From: UBA724 sp964229545
Lineage (GTDB): Bacteria; Bacteroidota; Bacteroidia; Flavobacteriales; Flavobacteriaceae
Length of the DNA stretch: 37,103 bases
Direction: 5' to 3'
Assembly: GCA_964229545.1 (NCBI GenBank)
Contig: CAXRDP010000026.1
Coordinates: forward strand, 1 to 37,103
Part shown: positions 30,392 through 37,103 of the stretch, one piece after another
Layout of the letters: every line of letters begins with the position of its first letter
Position numbering within the stretch: position 1 is the stretch's first letter
Made by a program: the position numbers and the translations under genes
The notes under the pieces: generated by a model
Told to the model about the DNA's origin: nothing
The model's input: the letters and a program-made list of their open reading frames with translations, nothing else
Databases searched by the model: none

Positions 30392-31360
30392 ATGAATAAA
30401 ATAATCTTGTTTTCAATGATATTGCTTGCTTGGGCTTGCAGTACAAAAGATGGCAACAACCTCCCTAAGGCTGTATTGGTCGTTCATGGCGGAGCAGGTT
30501 ACCTAACCACCCATCAAATGTCTGACAGCTTGGAGCTAGCCGTACAAAATAAAATTTCTGAAGCCTTGTTGGCGGGGCAAAAACACCTTGTGGAAGGAGG
30601 TAGCAGCTTGGTGGCTGTACAGATCGCAGTAAACATTTTAGAAGACTCTCCCTTATTCAATGCGGGCAAAGGCGCTGTTTTTACTCAAGAGGGTACCCAT
30701 GAATTAGACGCTTCCATTATGGATGGTCAGACAGGTCAGGCGGGGGCAGTTGCCGGAGTTAAAACCCTTAAAAACCCTATTGACGCAGCCCTGGCGGTCA
30801 TGAATCACTCAAAACATGTATTGCTCAGTGGTCGTGGCGCAGAGATTTTTGCTGTAAATCAGGGGTTGGACACGGTCTCCCAAGACTATTTTTTCACACA
30901 AGAGAATTTTGAAAGGCATCTTTCAGGTTTGAAACAAGCAGACAACAAATTCGGAACTGTAGGAGCAGTCGCCATTGATTTAAATGGAAATATCGCAGCA
31001 GGAACCTCTACAGGGGGCATGACCAACAAAAGGTATGGACGATTGGGAGACGTGCCCATTATCGGAGCGGGGACTTATGCTGAAAACGGCGTTTGTGGTA
31101 TTTCTGCTACTGGCCATGGAGAGTACTTTATCAGAAATGTGGTGGCATATGACATCGCCGCCCGAATGAAATACAGCCATCAATCATTAGAAAAATCAGC
31201 CAATACAGTCGTGATGCAAAAACTCAAAAACAAAGGCGGAGCCGGTGGTGTGATTGGATTAGACGCCAACAAAAACGTTCTGATGCCTTTTAATACCCAT
31301 GCCATGCCACGAGGTTACATTGATATCTGTGGAGACCCCGTCGTGCTTATTGATCCTTAA
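30392..31360 (+). CDS. isoaspartyl peptidase / L-asparaginase, Ntn-hydrolase, probable lipoprotein
   Basis: A 322-residue plant-type asparaginase that is made as a precursor and cleaves itself before a Thr. The Gly-Thr cleavage site is seen in KFGTVGAVAID (Thr near residue 189), with the downstream GTSTGGMTNKRYGRLGD and GISATGHGEYF. The enzyme removes isoaspartyl residues from damaged peptides or hydrolyses asparagine. The N-terminus has a signal with LLAWAC; the residues before Cys are not an ideal lipobox, but a periplasmic location is likely. It directly follows the small membrane protein. Confidence 0.93.
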   Translation: MNKIILFSMILLAWACSTKDGNNLPKAVLVVHGGAGYLTTHQMSDSLELAVQNKISEALLAGQKHLVEGGSSLVAVQIAVNILEDSPLFNAGKGAVFTQEGTHELDASIMDGQTGQAGAVAGVKTLKNPIDAALAVMNHSKHVLLSGRGAEIFAVNQGLDTVSQDYFFTQENFERHLSGLKQADNKFGTVGAVAIDLNGNIAAGTSTGGMTNKRYGRLGDVPIIGAGTYAENGVCGISATGHGEYFIRNVVAYDIAARMKYSHQSLEKSANTVVMQKLKNKGGAGGVIGLDANKNVLMPFNTHAMPRGYIDICGDPVVLIDP

Positions 31361-31369
31361 AAGTATAGA

Positions 31370-32626
31370 TTACGCTTGCGTTATTTTGGCTGAAAGTCGC
31401 TCATAAACACCTTGAGTAAGACGATCTCTGATCGCAGAAAACGCTTCCAATGTTTCATTGATATCGTCTAAATTATGAGAAGCAGTAGGAATCAAACGTA
31501 AAAGTATAAGACCCTTAGGAATCACTGGATATACGACTATCGAACAGAAAATCCCAAAGTTATCTCGAAGGTCTTTTACAAGTACCATGGCCTCTGGAAT
31601 GGTTCCTTTGAGGTAAACGGGGGTCACACAGCTCTGAGTGGTGCCCAAATCAAAACCACGCTCTCTAAGACCTGACTGTAGTGCGTGTACATTTTCCCAT
31701 AATTTATTTTTCAACTCGGGCATGGTGCGCAACATATCCAAACGTTTCAAGGCGCCTTTGACCAAAACCATCTGTAAGGATTTGGCAAAGACCTGAGAAC
31801 GCATATTGTATTTTAGGTAGTCAATAATTTCTTTATCGGCAGCAATAAAAGAACCTGTGCTGGCCATAGACTTGGCAAAGGTGGCAAAGTAGACATCAAT
31901 ATCGTCTTGTATGCCTTGCTCCTCACCTGCACCTGCACCAGTTGCACCCAAAGTACCAAAACCATGGGCATCGTCCACCAATAGGCGAAAATTGTATTTT
32001 TCTTTCAAAGCCGCAATTTCTCGCAAACGACCTTGCTCTCCTCGCATACCGAATACACCTTCTGAAATGACCAAAATACCCCCACCGGTTTCTTCTGCTA
32101 CACGTTGGGCACGTACTAAATTTTTCTCCAAACTTTCAATGTCATTGTGTTGAAAAGTAAAGCGTTTTCCGAGATGTAATCGTACACCATCCACTATACA
32201 AGCATGACTGTCTACATCGTAAACAATGACATCATTTTTTGACACCAAGGAGTCAATCGTGGAAAGAATACCCTGATAACCAAAGTTGAGCACATAGGCG
32301 GCTTCTTTTCCTACAAACGCAGCGAGCTCGTCTTGGAGTTGCTCATGCAGCGAAGTATGCCCTGACATTAAACGAGCCCCCATAGGGTATGCTGAGCCAT
32401 ATTCGGCTGCAGCTTCGGCATCGACCTTGCGAACCTCGGGGTGGTTGGCCAAACCTAGATAATCGTTGACACTCCAAGTAATCACTTGCTTGCCTTGGAA
32501 CTGCATGCGATTAGAAATGGGTCCCTCTAACTTGGGAAAAGCAAAATATCCTTCTGCTACAGAAGCCCATTTTCCAAGGGGCCCCTTATTTGCTCTTATA
32601 CGATCAAACAAATCATTCATTGCCAT
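31370..32626 (-). CDS. PLP-dependent alpha-oxoamine synthase-like enzyme (serine palmitoyltransferase/KBL type)
   Basis: A 418-residue fold-type I aminotransferase-like enzyme. Motifs are NDYLGLANHP (residues about 54-63), GARLMSGHTSLHEQLQDELA, LLVDDAHGFGTLG with the PLP Asp, and FAKSMASTGSFI with the PLP Lys. This pattern fits alpha-oxoamine synthases: serine palmitoyltransferase, 2-amino-3-ketobutyrate CoA ligase and relatives. Sphingolipid-related lipids occur in many Bacteroidota, so serine palmitoyltransferase is a reasonable guess, but the usual neighbours are absent. ATG 32626 is used; another ATG at 32620 is possible. The last base lies 9 bp from the asparaginase stop. Confidence 0.88.
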   Translation of the reverse strand: MAMNDLFDRIRANKGPLGKWASVAEGYFAFPKLEGPISNRMQFQGKQVITWSVNDYLGLANHPEVRKVDAEAAAEYGSAYPMGARLMSGHTSLHEQLQDELAAFVGKEAAYVLNFGYQGILSTIDSLVSKNDVIVYDVDSHACIVDGVRLHLGKRFTFQHNDIESLEKNLVRAQRVAEETGGGILVISEGVFGMRGEQGRLREIAALKEKYNFRLLVDDAHGFGTLGATGAGAGEEQGIQDDIDVYFATFAKSMASTGSFIAADKEIIDYLKYNMRSQVFAKSLQMVLVKGALKRLDMLRTMPELKNKLWENVHALQSGLRERGFDLGTTQSCVTPVYLKGTIPEAMVLVKDLRDNFGIFCSIVVYPVIPKGLILLRLIPTASHNLDDINETLEAFSAIRDRLTQGVYERLSAKITQA

Positions 32627-32637
32627 AAATTTAATTG

Positions 32638-32645
32638 CAAATATA
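32638..32645 (-). promoter_or_regulatory. -7 box of the PLP synthase gene
   Basis: Minus-strand TATATTTG matches TAnnTTTG exactly, in the short gap after the upstream gene. Start of transcription would be near 32633, giving a leader of about 7 nt. Confidence 0.5.
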
Positions 32646-32647
32646 CC

Positions 32648-33694
32648 CTATCTAATGAACTCGATGGGTTTTTCATCCTCAATATTTTCAGCATCGAAAA
32701 AGCCTTGATCACGCATCCATTTATCACTGTAGATCTTACTCATATATCGAGAACCGTGATCACAAAAAACAACCACCACTTTGCTTTTCTTATCAAAAAA
32801 TAGGTTTTGACGATTCAACTGTCGAACCGCTTGCAAAGCAGCACCAGAAGTGTAGCCAACAAAAAGCCCTTCTTTTTTGGCGATTTCACGGGCAGCATGT
32901 GCACTATCTTCGTCTGTTACCTTTTCAAAATGGTCAATTACCTCAAAGTCTGTGGTAGTGGGGATCAAATTTTTGCCCAAACCTTCAATTCTGTAGGGGT
33001 AAATTTCGTTTTCATCAAATTCAAGGGTTTCATGAAATTTTTTCAAAACAGAGCCATAAGCATCCACCCCTATAATTTTGATGTCGGGATTTTTAGATTT
33101 TAAATACCTACCTATACCAGAAATCGTGCCTCCAGTTCCACTGGCAGCCACCAAATGGGTAATCTGACCAGCTGTTTGTTCCCATATCTCAGGGCCTGTT
33201 GTACGAAAATGTGCTTCTGTATTGAGTTGGTTAAAATATTGGTTGATGTAAACCGAGCCCTCAATTTCGTTGTGCAACCTCTTGGCAACCTGATAGTAGG
33301 ATCTTGGATCATCCGCCTTGACATGACCGGGACAGACATATACTTTGGCACCCATGGCGCGTAGCATGTCTATTTTGTCAGGTGAGGATTTTGAAGTGAC
33401 AGCCAAAACACATTCATAGCCTTTAACGGCACTTACCATAGCCAAGCTAAAGCCTGTATTACCAGAAGTTGTTTCTATGATCGTGTCACCAGGCTTTAAA
33501 ATACCTTGTCTTTCTGCTTCTTCAATTATATGAAGAGCGATTCGATCTTTATTGGAGTGACCAGGGTTAAATGATTCAACCTTAGCAAAATAGGAACCTT
33601 TGAAAGAGGATGTCAAAGCATCAATCTTTACCAGAGGCGTTTTGCCAATGAGCTCGAGCGCATTCTTGTATGCGTTTATGTTTTTGTCAGCCAT
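32648..33694 (-). CDS. cystathionine beta-synthase / cysteine synthase family PLP enzyme
   Basis: A 348-residue fold-type II PLP enzyme. NPGHSNKDRIAL carries the PLP Lys near residue 45, TSGNTGFSLAM near 77, and the phosphate-binding GTGGTISGIG near 182. The sequences IEGLGKNLIPTTTDFE and VDAYGSVLKKFHETLEF resemble cystathionine beta-synthase more than CysK. No CBS regulatory domain follows. It makes cystathionine or cysteine from serine-type substrates and sulfur donors; the sulfite-reduction operon at the left of the window supplies sulfide. The start at ATG 33694 is used instead of one at 33733, which would lie at or before the transcription start. Confidence 0.88.
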   Translation of the reverse strand: MADKNINAYKNALELIGKTPLVKIDALTSSFKGSYFAKVESFNPGHSNKDRIALHIIEEAERQGILKPGDTIIETTSGNTGFSLAMVSAVKGYECVLAVTSKSSPDKIDMLRAMGAKVYVCPGHVKADDPRSYYQVAKRLHNEIEGSVYINQYFNQLNTEAHFRTTGPEIWEQTAGQITHLVAASGTGGTISGIGRYLKSKNPDIKIIGVDAYGSVLKKFHETLEFDENEIYPYRIEGLGKNLIPTTTDFEVIDHFEKVTDEDSAHAAREIAKKEGLFVGYTSGAALQAVRQLNRQNLFFDKKSKVVVVFCDHGSRYMSKIYSDKWMRDQGFFDAENIEDEKPIEFIR

Positions 33695-33730
33695 AAAGAA
33701 ACACCCCGATTTAGAGCATTGTTTCAGCAA

Positions 33731-33761
33731 CAAATTTAGAAAATTTAAAGCTACTTCAAAA
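33731..33761 (-). promoter_or_regulatory. promoter of the cystathionine-synthase-like gene
   Basis: On the minus strand TTTTG (33761-33757), 18 bp, then TAAATTTG (33738-33731): a full consensus with ideal spacing. Transcription should begin near 33726, giving about 32 nt of leader. Confidence 0.7.
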
Positions 33762-33844
33762 CAATATAAACATACCTCTGTAAATAATCTACTTAAAAAC
33801 TATCAATAATATTTGAGACCAAATCAATAATCATGCTAATATGT

Positions 33845-33852
33845 TATATTTG
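33845..33852 (+). promoter_or_regulatory. -7 box of prfB
   Basis: TATATTTG matches TAnnTTTG exactly. The prfB ATG is 17 bp downstream of the box. No convincing -33 element is seen. Confidence 0.5.
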
Positions 33853-33869
33853 ACGCCTATAAAAATGCT

Positions 33870-34974
33870 ATGGTTCACCACGATCAGATAAAAGATCTTG
33901 TTGAGCGCCTCGGTGCGCTAAGGAGGTATCTTTGACATAGATGCCTTACGTATTGAAGTTCAAAACAAAGAAGAGAAGACACTAGCTCCCGACTTTTGGA
34001 ATGATTCAAGAGCTGCTGAGCTTTACATGCGCGCATTACAATCACGCAAACAATGGGTGATTGATTATGACAAAGCCAAACAGTTATTAGGTGATCTAGA
34101 GGTGCTTTTTGAGTTTTACAAAGCTGAGGAAGTATCTTTAGAAGAATTGGAAGAACATCACCAGCAAACCCTTACTCACTTCGAAGATTTAGAATTCAAA
34201 AACATGCTATCCGATGAAGGGGATAGCCTATCTGCTGTACTACAAATTACTGCCGGCGCAGGCGGTACAGAAAGCTGTGATTGGGCCTCAATGCTGATGC
34301 GTATGTATACCATGTGGGCAGATAAAAACGGTTTTAAGGTTAAAGAGCTCAACTTTCAAGCGGGTGACGTGGCCGGGATTAAGACAGTGACCATTGAAAT
34401 TGATGGAGACTTTGCTTTTGGATGGCTCAAAGGAGAAAACGGGGTACACCGTTTGGTTCGTATCTCGCCCTTTGACAGCAACGCCAAAAGACACACCAGT
34501 TTTGCTTCGGTATATGTATATCCGATGGTAGATGACTCCATCGAGATTCAAATCAATCCGTCTGATATAGAAATCACCACCGCCCGTTCGAGTGGTGCTG
34601 GTGGGCAAAATGTAAATAAAGTAGAAACCAAAGTACAACTAACACACAAACCTACCGGTATCATGATTTCATGCTCAGAAACCAGATCACAACACGACAA
34701 CAGAGAAAGAGCCATGCAAATGCTGCGTTCTCAATTGTATGAAATCGAATTGCAGAAACAACAAGAGGCACGCCAAGACATCGAAGCAGGGAAAAAGAAA
34801 ATTGAATGGGGATCCCAAATTCGGAATTATGTCATGCAACCCTACAAATTGATCAAAGATGTGCGCAGCGGACATGAAACATCTGCTGTAGATGACGTGC
34901 TAGACGGAGATTTAAATGCATTTTTAAAAGCTTTTTTGATGATCAACCAAAACGAAGAAAAAGAAGAATTGTAA
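33870..34974 (+). CDS. prfB: peptide chain release factor 2, with programmed +1 frameshift
   Basis: The first 21 codons (33870-33932) end at an in-frame TGA (33933-33935). A +1 slip at CTT-T continues at GAC 33934 and gives a 367-residue protein, the normal RF2 length. The tripeptide SPF (in RISPFDSNAK), which identifies UGA/UAA recognition, and the GGQ motif in SGAGGQNVNKVE prove RF2. The regulation is the usual autogenous one: low RF2 lets the ribosome pause at UGA and shift. The internal ATG at 34027 would lose about 50 residues and is not the start. An exact -7 box is at 33845-33852. The HAD gene overlaps the last base. Confidence 0.96.
33921..33936 (+). promoter_or_regulatory. programmed +1 frameshift signal in prfB
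   Basis: AGGAGG TAT CTT TGA C: a perfect Shine-Dalgarno-like hexamer (33921-33926), three spacer bases, the slippery CTTT and the UGA with a following C, which weakens termination. This is the classic arrangement in release factor 2 genes. Confidence 0.95.
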
Positions 34975-35582
34975 TGATCAAAAATGTCATATTCGATTTT
35001 GGCGGGGTGCTAATAGACTGGAATCCGGAATATGTTTTTTTAAAAGAGTTCAGAGGAGATCGCAATCAAATGAACTGGTTTTTTGAAAACATATGTACCT
35101 CCGAATGGAATGAACAACAAGATGCAGGTTGTAGCATAGCCAAAGCGACTGAAGAGCGTGTGGCTATGTTTCCCAAGTATGAATCATTGATTCGTATGTA
35201 CTACGGACGATGGGAGGAAATGTTGGGGTATGAAATCACTGGAACTGTGGCTATTTTGGAAAAACTTCACAAGAAAAACAACACAGGACTCTATGGACTG
35301 ACCAATTGGAGCCATGAAACATTTCCAGTAGCATTGCAGCGTTTTGGGTTTCTACAATACTTTCTAGACATTGTAGTTTCTGGAACAGAAAAACTTATCA
35401 AACCTGATCCTAAAATTTACAAATTGCTTTTACAACGAAATAGACTCAAAGCAGAAGAATGTGTTTTTATTGATGATAAGCAAATAAATGTAATCGCTGC
35501 ACAAAAACTAAATATTTTTGGCATACAATTTGAGAGTGCTGTTCAATTAGAACAAGAACTAACTAAACTTGATATACTTTGA
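34974..35582 (+). CDS. HAD-family hydrolase (YihX-like)
   Basis: A 202-residue haloacid-dehalogenase superfamily phosphatase, subfamily IA. Motif I is IFDFGGVLID (nucleophile Asp8; the position two further on is Gly, as in YihX), motif II lies in LYGLTNWS (about residue 102), the motif III Lys in KLIKPDPKIY (about 139) and motif IV in VFIDDKQINV (about 163). A helical cap occupies roughly residues 18-85. YihX dephosphorylates glucose-1-phosphate; the substrate here is unknown. The ATG overlaps the prfB stop by one base. Confidence 0.9.
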   Translation: MIKNVIFDFGGVLIDWNPEYVFLKEFRGDRNQMNWFFENICTSEWNEQQDAGCSIAKATEERVAMFPKYESLIRMYYGRWEEMLGYEITGTVAILEKLHKKNNTGLYGLTNWSHETFPVALQRFGFLQYFLDIVVSGTEKLIKPDPKIYKLLLQRNRLKAEECVFIDDKQINVIAAQKLNIFGIQFESAVQLEQELTKLDIL

Positions 35583-35593
35583 AAAAAATTGAA

Positions 35594-37103
35594 ATGAAAT
35601 TCCGGTGTAGAATATTATTATTTGCACTGCTGGCCACCTCGATTACTCAGGCCCAAAAAACAATTTCCCTTAGTGGAAAAATCATGGAAGTAGGTTCTGA
35701 TTAGGCCCTGCCCTACGCAACCATCAGTGTCATTGATGCAGAAAATGGCAAACTTATAAATGGTGGCATTGCAGATGAATCAGGATTGTTTTCACTAAAA
35801 CTAGAGCCTGGTGAATACAAAGTAAATTTTGAGTACATCGGCTTTAAACCCTCATCTATCAGTACAAGAAAGTTTGTTCAGACAACCGATTTGGGAAATA
35901 TCTTTTTAGAGCCTAAATCCACTGAGCTTGAAGGCGTAGATGTGGTAGGTCAACAAGCGGAATTGGAAATACGCTTAGACAAACGCATTTACAATGTTTC
36001 ACAAAGCTTGGTCACCAAAGGAGGTACCGTTTCTGATGTGCTGGAAAATGTTCCATCTGTTTCTGTAGATATCGATGGTAATATCGAATTGCGAGGCAAC
36101 ACCAATGTACGTATACTCATTGATGGAAAACCCTCAGGGCTAGCCAGTATAGGAGGTGTAGATGCACTCTCAAAACTACCTGCGGAAACCATCGAAAAAG
36201 TGGAGGTTATCACCTCTCCTTCGGCTCGATATCAAGCAGAAGGTGCGACAGGTATCATCAACATCATTACCACAAAAAAATTCCTCAAAGGACTCAATGG
36301 CGTTTTTTCCGGATCCGCGGGTAGCTATGAAAGTTATGGTGGAACTGCGAATATCAACTACAAAAAAGGGAAATTTAACTTCTTTACCAACTCCGGCTAC
36401 AGAGACAACACAGATGTAGGTGGTGCATTTCAAGAGAATGTGTACGCTTCTAACGAATCACTTCTCAGATTTGTTGAAAGAAGATCTTTTGATCGACGAA
36501 GAGAAGGCTACAATTACAACTTAGGGACAGACGTAGCTCTCAACGAAAAAACCTCTTTTACACTGGTTTACACAAACACACACAGAGACGGTATTGATGT
36601 GACCGTGAACAATCAAAATCAATTTTTTGTGGATGCTTCAGAGGTTCGCTCAACCCGAAATGAAGATGAAGTGGATTTGGACGACAACCATCAGGTTTCG
36701 TTTGATTTCGAACATAAATTTAATGACAATGGCCACCAACTCACTGCCACCCTACAACGGGAACGAAACGAAGAGTTGGAGACGGCCTCCATACAGTCGT
36801 ATGCCCAAAACGGAAGCGCCTCTGAGCCTTTCGAAATCAACACCACTATAGATCAACAGGACCGTGATTTGGCACAGATAGACTATGTATATCCGATTGA
36901 CAAAAACACCCAGTTTGAAGCCGGTTACCGAGGCACTGTATCCAAACAACTTACAGATTTTAAGGTTTTTATTGATGATGAAATGGGAAATCCAGTGCTT
37001 GACACGAACCTCTCCAATACTTTGGATTATTCTGAAGAAGTGCATGCATTCTACACCCAATTCGGAAAGAAATATGGAGACTTCTCCTTTTTAGCAGGAT
37101 TGA
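35594..37103 (+). pseudogene. TonB-dependent outer-membrane receptor, interrupted by in-frame TAG (partial at window end)
   Basis: The frame starts at ATG 35594 with a signal peptide (LLFALLATSITQAQ) and the start of a carboxypeptidase-regulatory-like domain, then meets TAG at 35702-35704 (codon 37). The same frame then stays open to the window end, about 466 codons, with no frameshift. After the stop come LPYATISVIDAENGKL and GEYKVNFEYIGFKPSS (end of the regulatory-like domain), a plug domain (VSDVLENVPSVSVDIDGN, RILIDGKPSGL, IEKVEVITSPSARYQAEG) and the first barrel strands, as in the outer-membrane beta-barrel family. Homologs in Bacteroidota bring nutrients across the outer membrane. The TAG lies where a Gln or Asn is common; one C-to-T change from CAG would explain it. 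It may be a real loss or a base-call error. Confidence 0.85.

Noticed and set aside
33695..33869. Riboswitch or other leader RNA between the cystathionine-synthase-like gene and prfB
   Set aside because: The gap holds only the two promoters and A/T-rich sequence; no conserved aptamer core is visible.
1..37103. CRISPR array, IS element, prophage, toxin-antitoxin or restriction system
   Set aside because: No regularly spaced repeats, transposase or phage motifs or paired toxin-antitoxin genes were seen; the genes are of the core type.

Overview
The window is a stretch of chromosome from a member of the Bacteroidota, most likely family Flavobacteriaceae. The reasons are the gene cluster parA-parB-DUF5683-dapB-lepB-WbqC, the PadR/PspC pair, a type 2 ferredoxin-NADP reductase beside siroheme genes, a long lepB, an OMP-beta-barrel/TonB receptor with a carboxypeptidase-regulatory-like N-terminus, promoters of the TAnnTTTG type, and an almost complete lack of Shine-Dalgarno sequences before genes. 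It is nearly all core housekeeping DNA: about 45 protein genes (one nonsense-interrupted, two cut by the window edges), two intact tRNA-Pro genes, one RNase P RNA. I see no insertion sequence, prophage, CRISPR array or restriction system.

Layout. 1-2780 (+): end of an assimilatory sulfite reductase operon: a protein tail (probably the reductase), SUMT, precorrin-2 dehydrogenase/ferrochelatase, ferredoxin-NADP reductase and [2Fe-2S] ferredoxin, i.e. siroheme supply plus the electron chain. 2777-9644: a mixed block with a DUF3089 lipoprotein, SodC, an acyltransferase and a NUDIX hydrolase (-), a cyclophilin lipoprotein, OxyR with both redox cysteines, a small protein, a DUF4442 protein, and a PadR-PspC operon. 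9647-11363: trxB (-), then a repeat-rich intergenic region with tRNA-Pro(TGG), tRNA-Pro(GGG), a broken tRNA-Pro-like copy, two families of direct repeats and a REP-like palindrome. 11364-13799 (+): a tight chain of PQQ-type sugar dehydrogenase, cytochrome c, uridine kinase and FtsB/DivIC, each overlapping the next by 4 bp. 13838-20467 (+): 2,4-dienoyl-CoA reductase-like SDR, the parAB-dapB-lepB-WbqC cluster and a VOC protein.

20472-20763 (-) is rnpB. 20849-23163 (+) carries dnaX and miaE. 23160-29982 (-) is a compact eight-gene operon read as pyrR, pyrB, a small STAS-like protein, ribonuclease Z, pdxH, sixA, ppk1, ppx. 30119-31360 (+) holds a small membrane protein and a lipoprotein isoaspartyl peptidase. 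31370-33694 (-) holds a serine-palmitoyltransferase/KBL-like PLP enzyme and a cystathionine-beta-synthase-like enzyme. 33870-35582 (+) is prfB, with a programmed +1 frameshift, and a HAD phosphatase. From 35594 to the window end runs a TonB-dependent outer-membrane receptor whose frame is broken by an in-frame TAG at codon 37.

I found no convincing new multi-gene system. The points most worth a second look are the nonsense codon in the receptor, the perfect Shine-Dalgarno kept only at the prfB frameshift site, the decaying tRNA-Pro array with its inserted palindromes, the overlapping divergent starts of the cyclophilin and NUDIX genes, and the -7 promoter boxes placed so close to start codons that leaderless mRNAs are likely.
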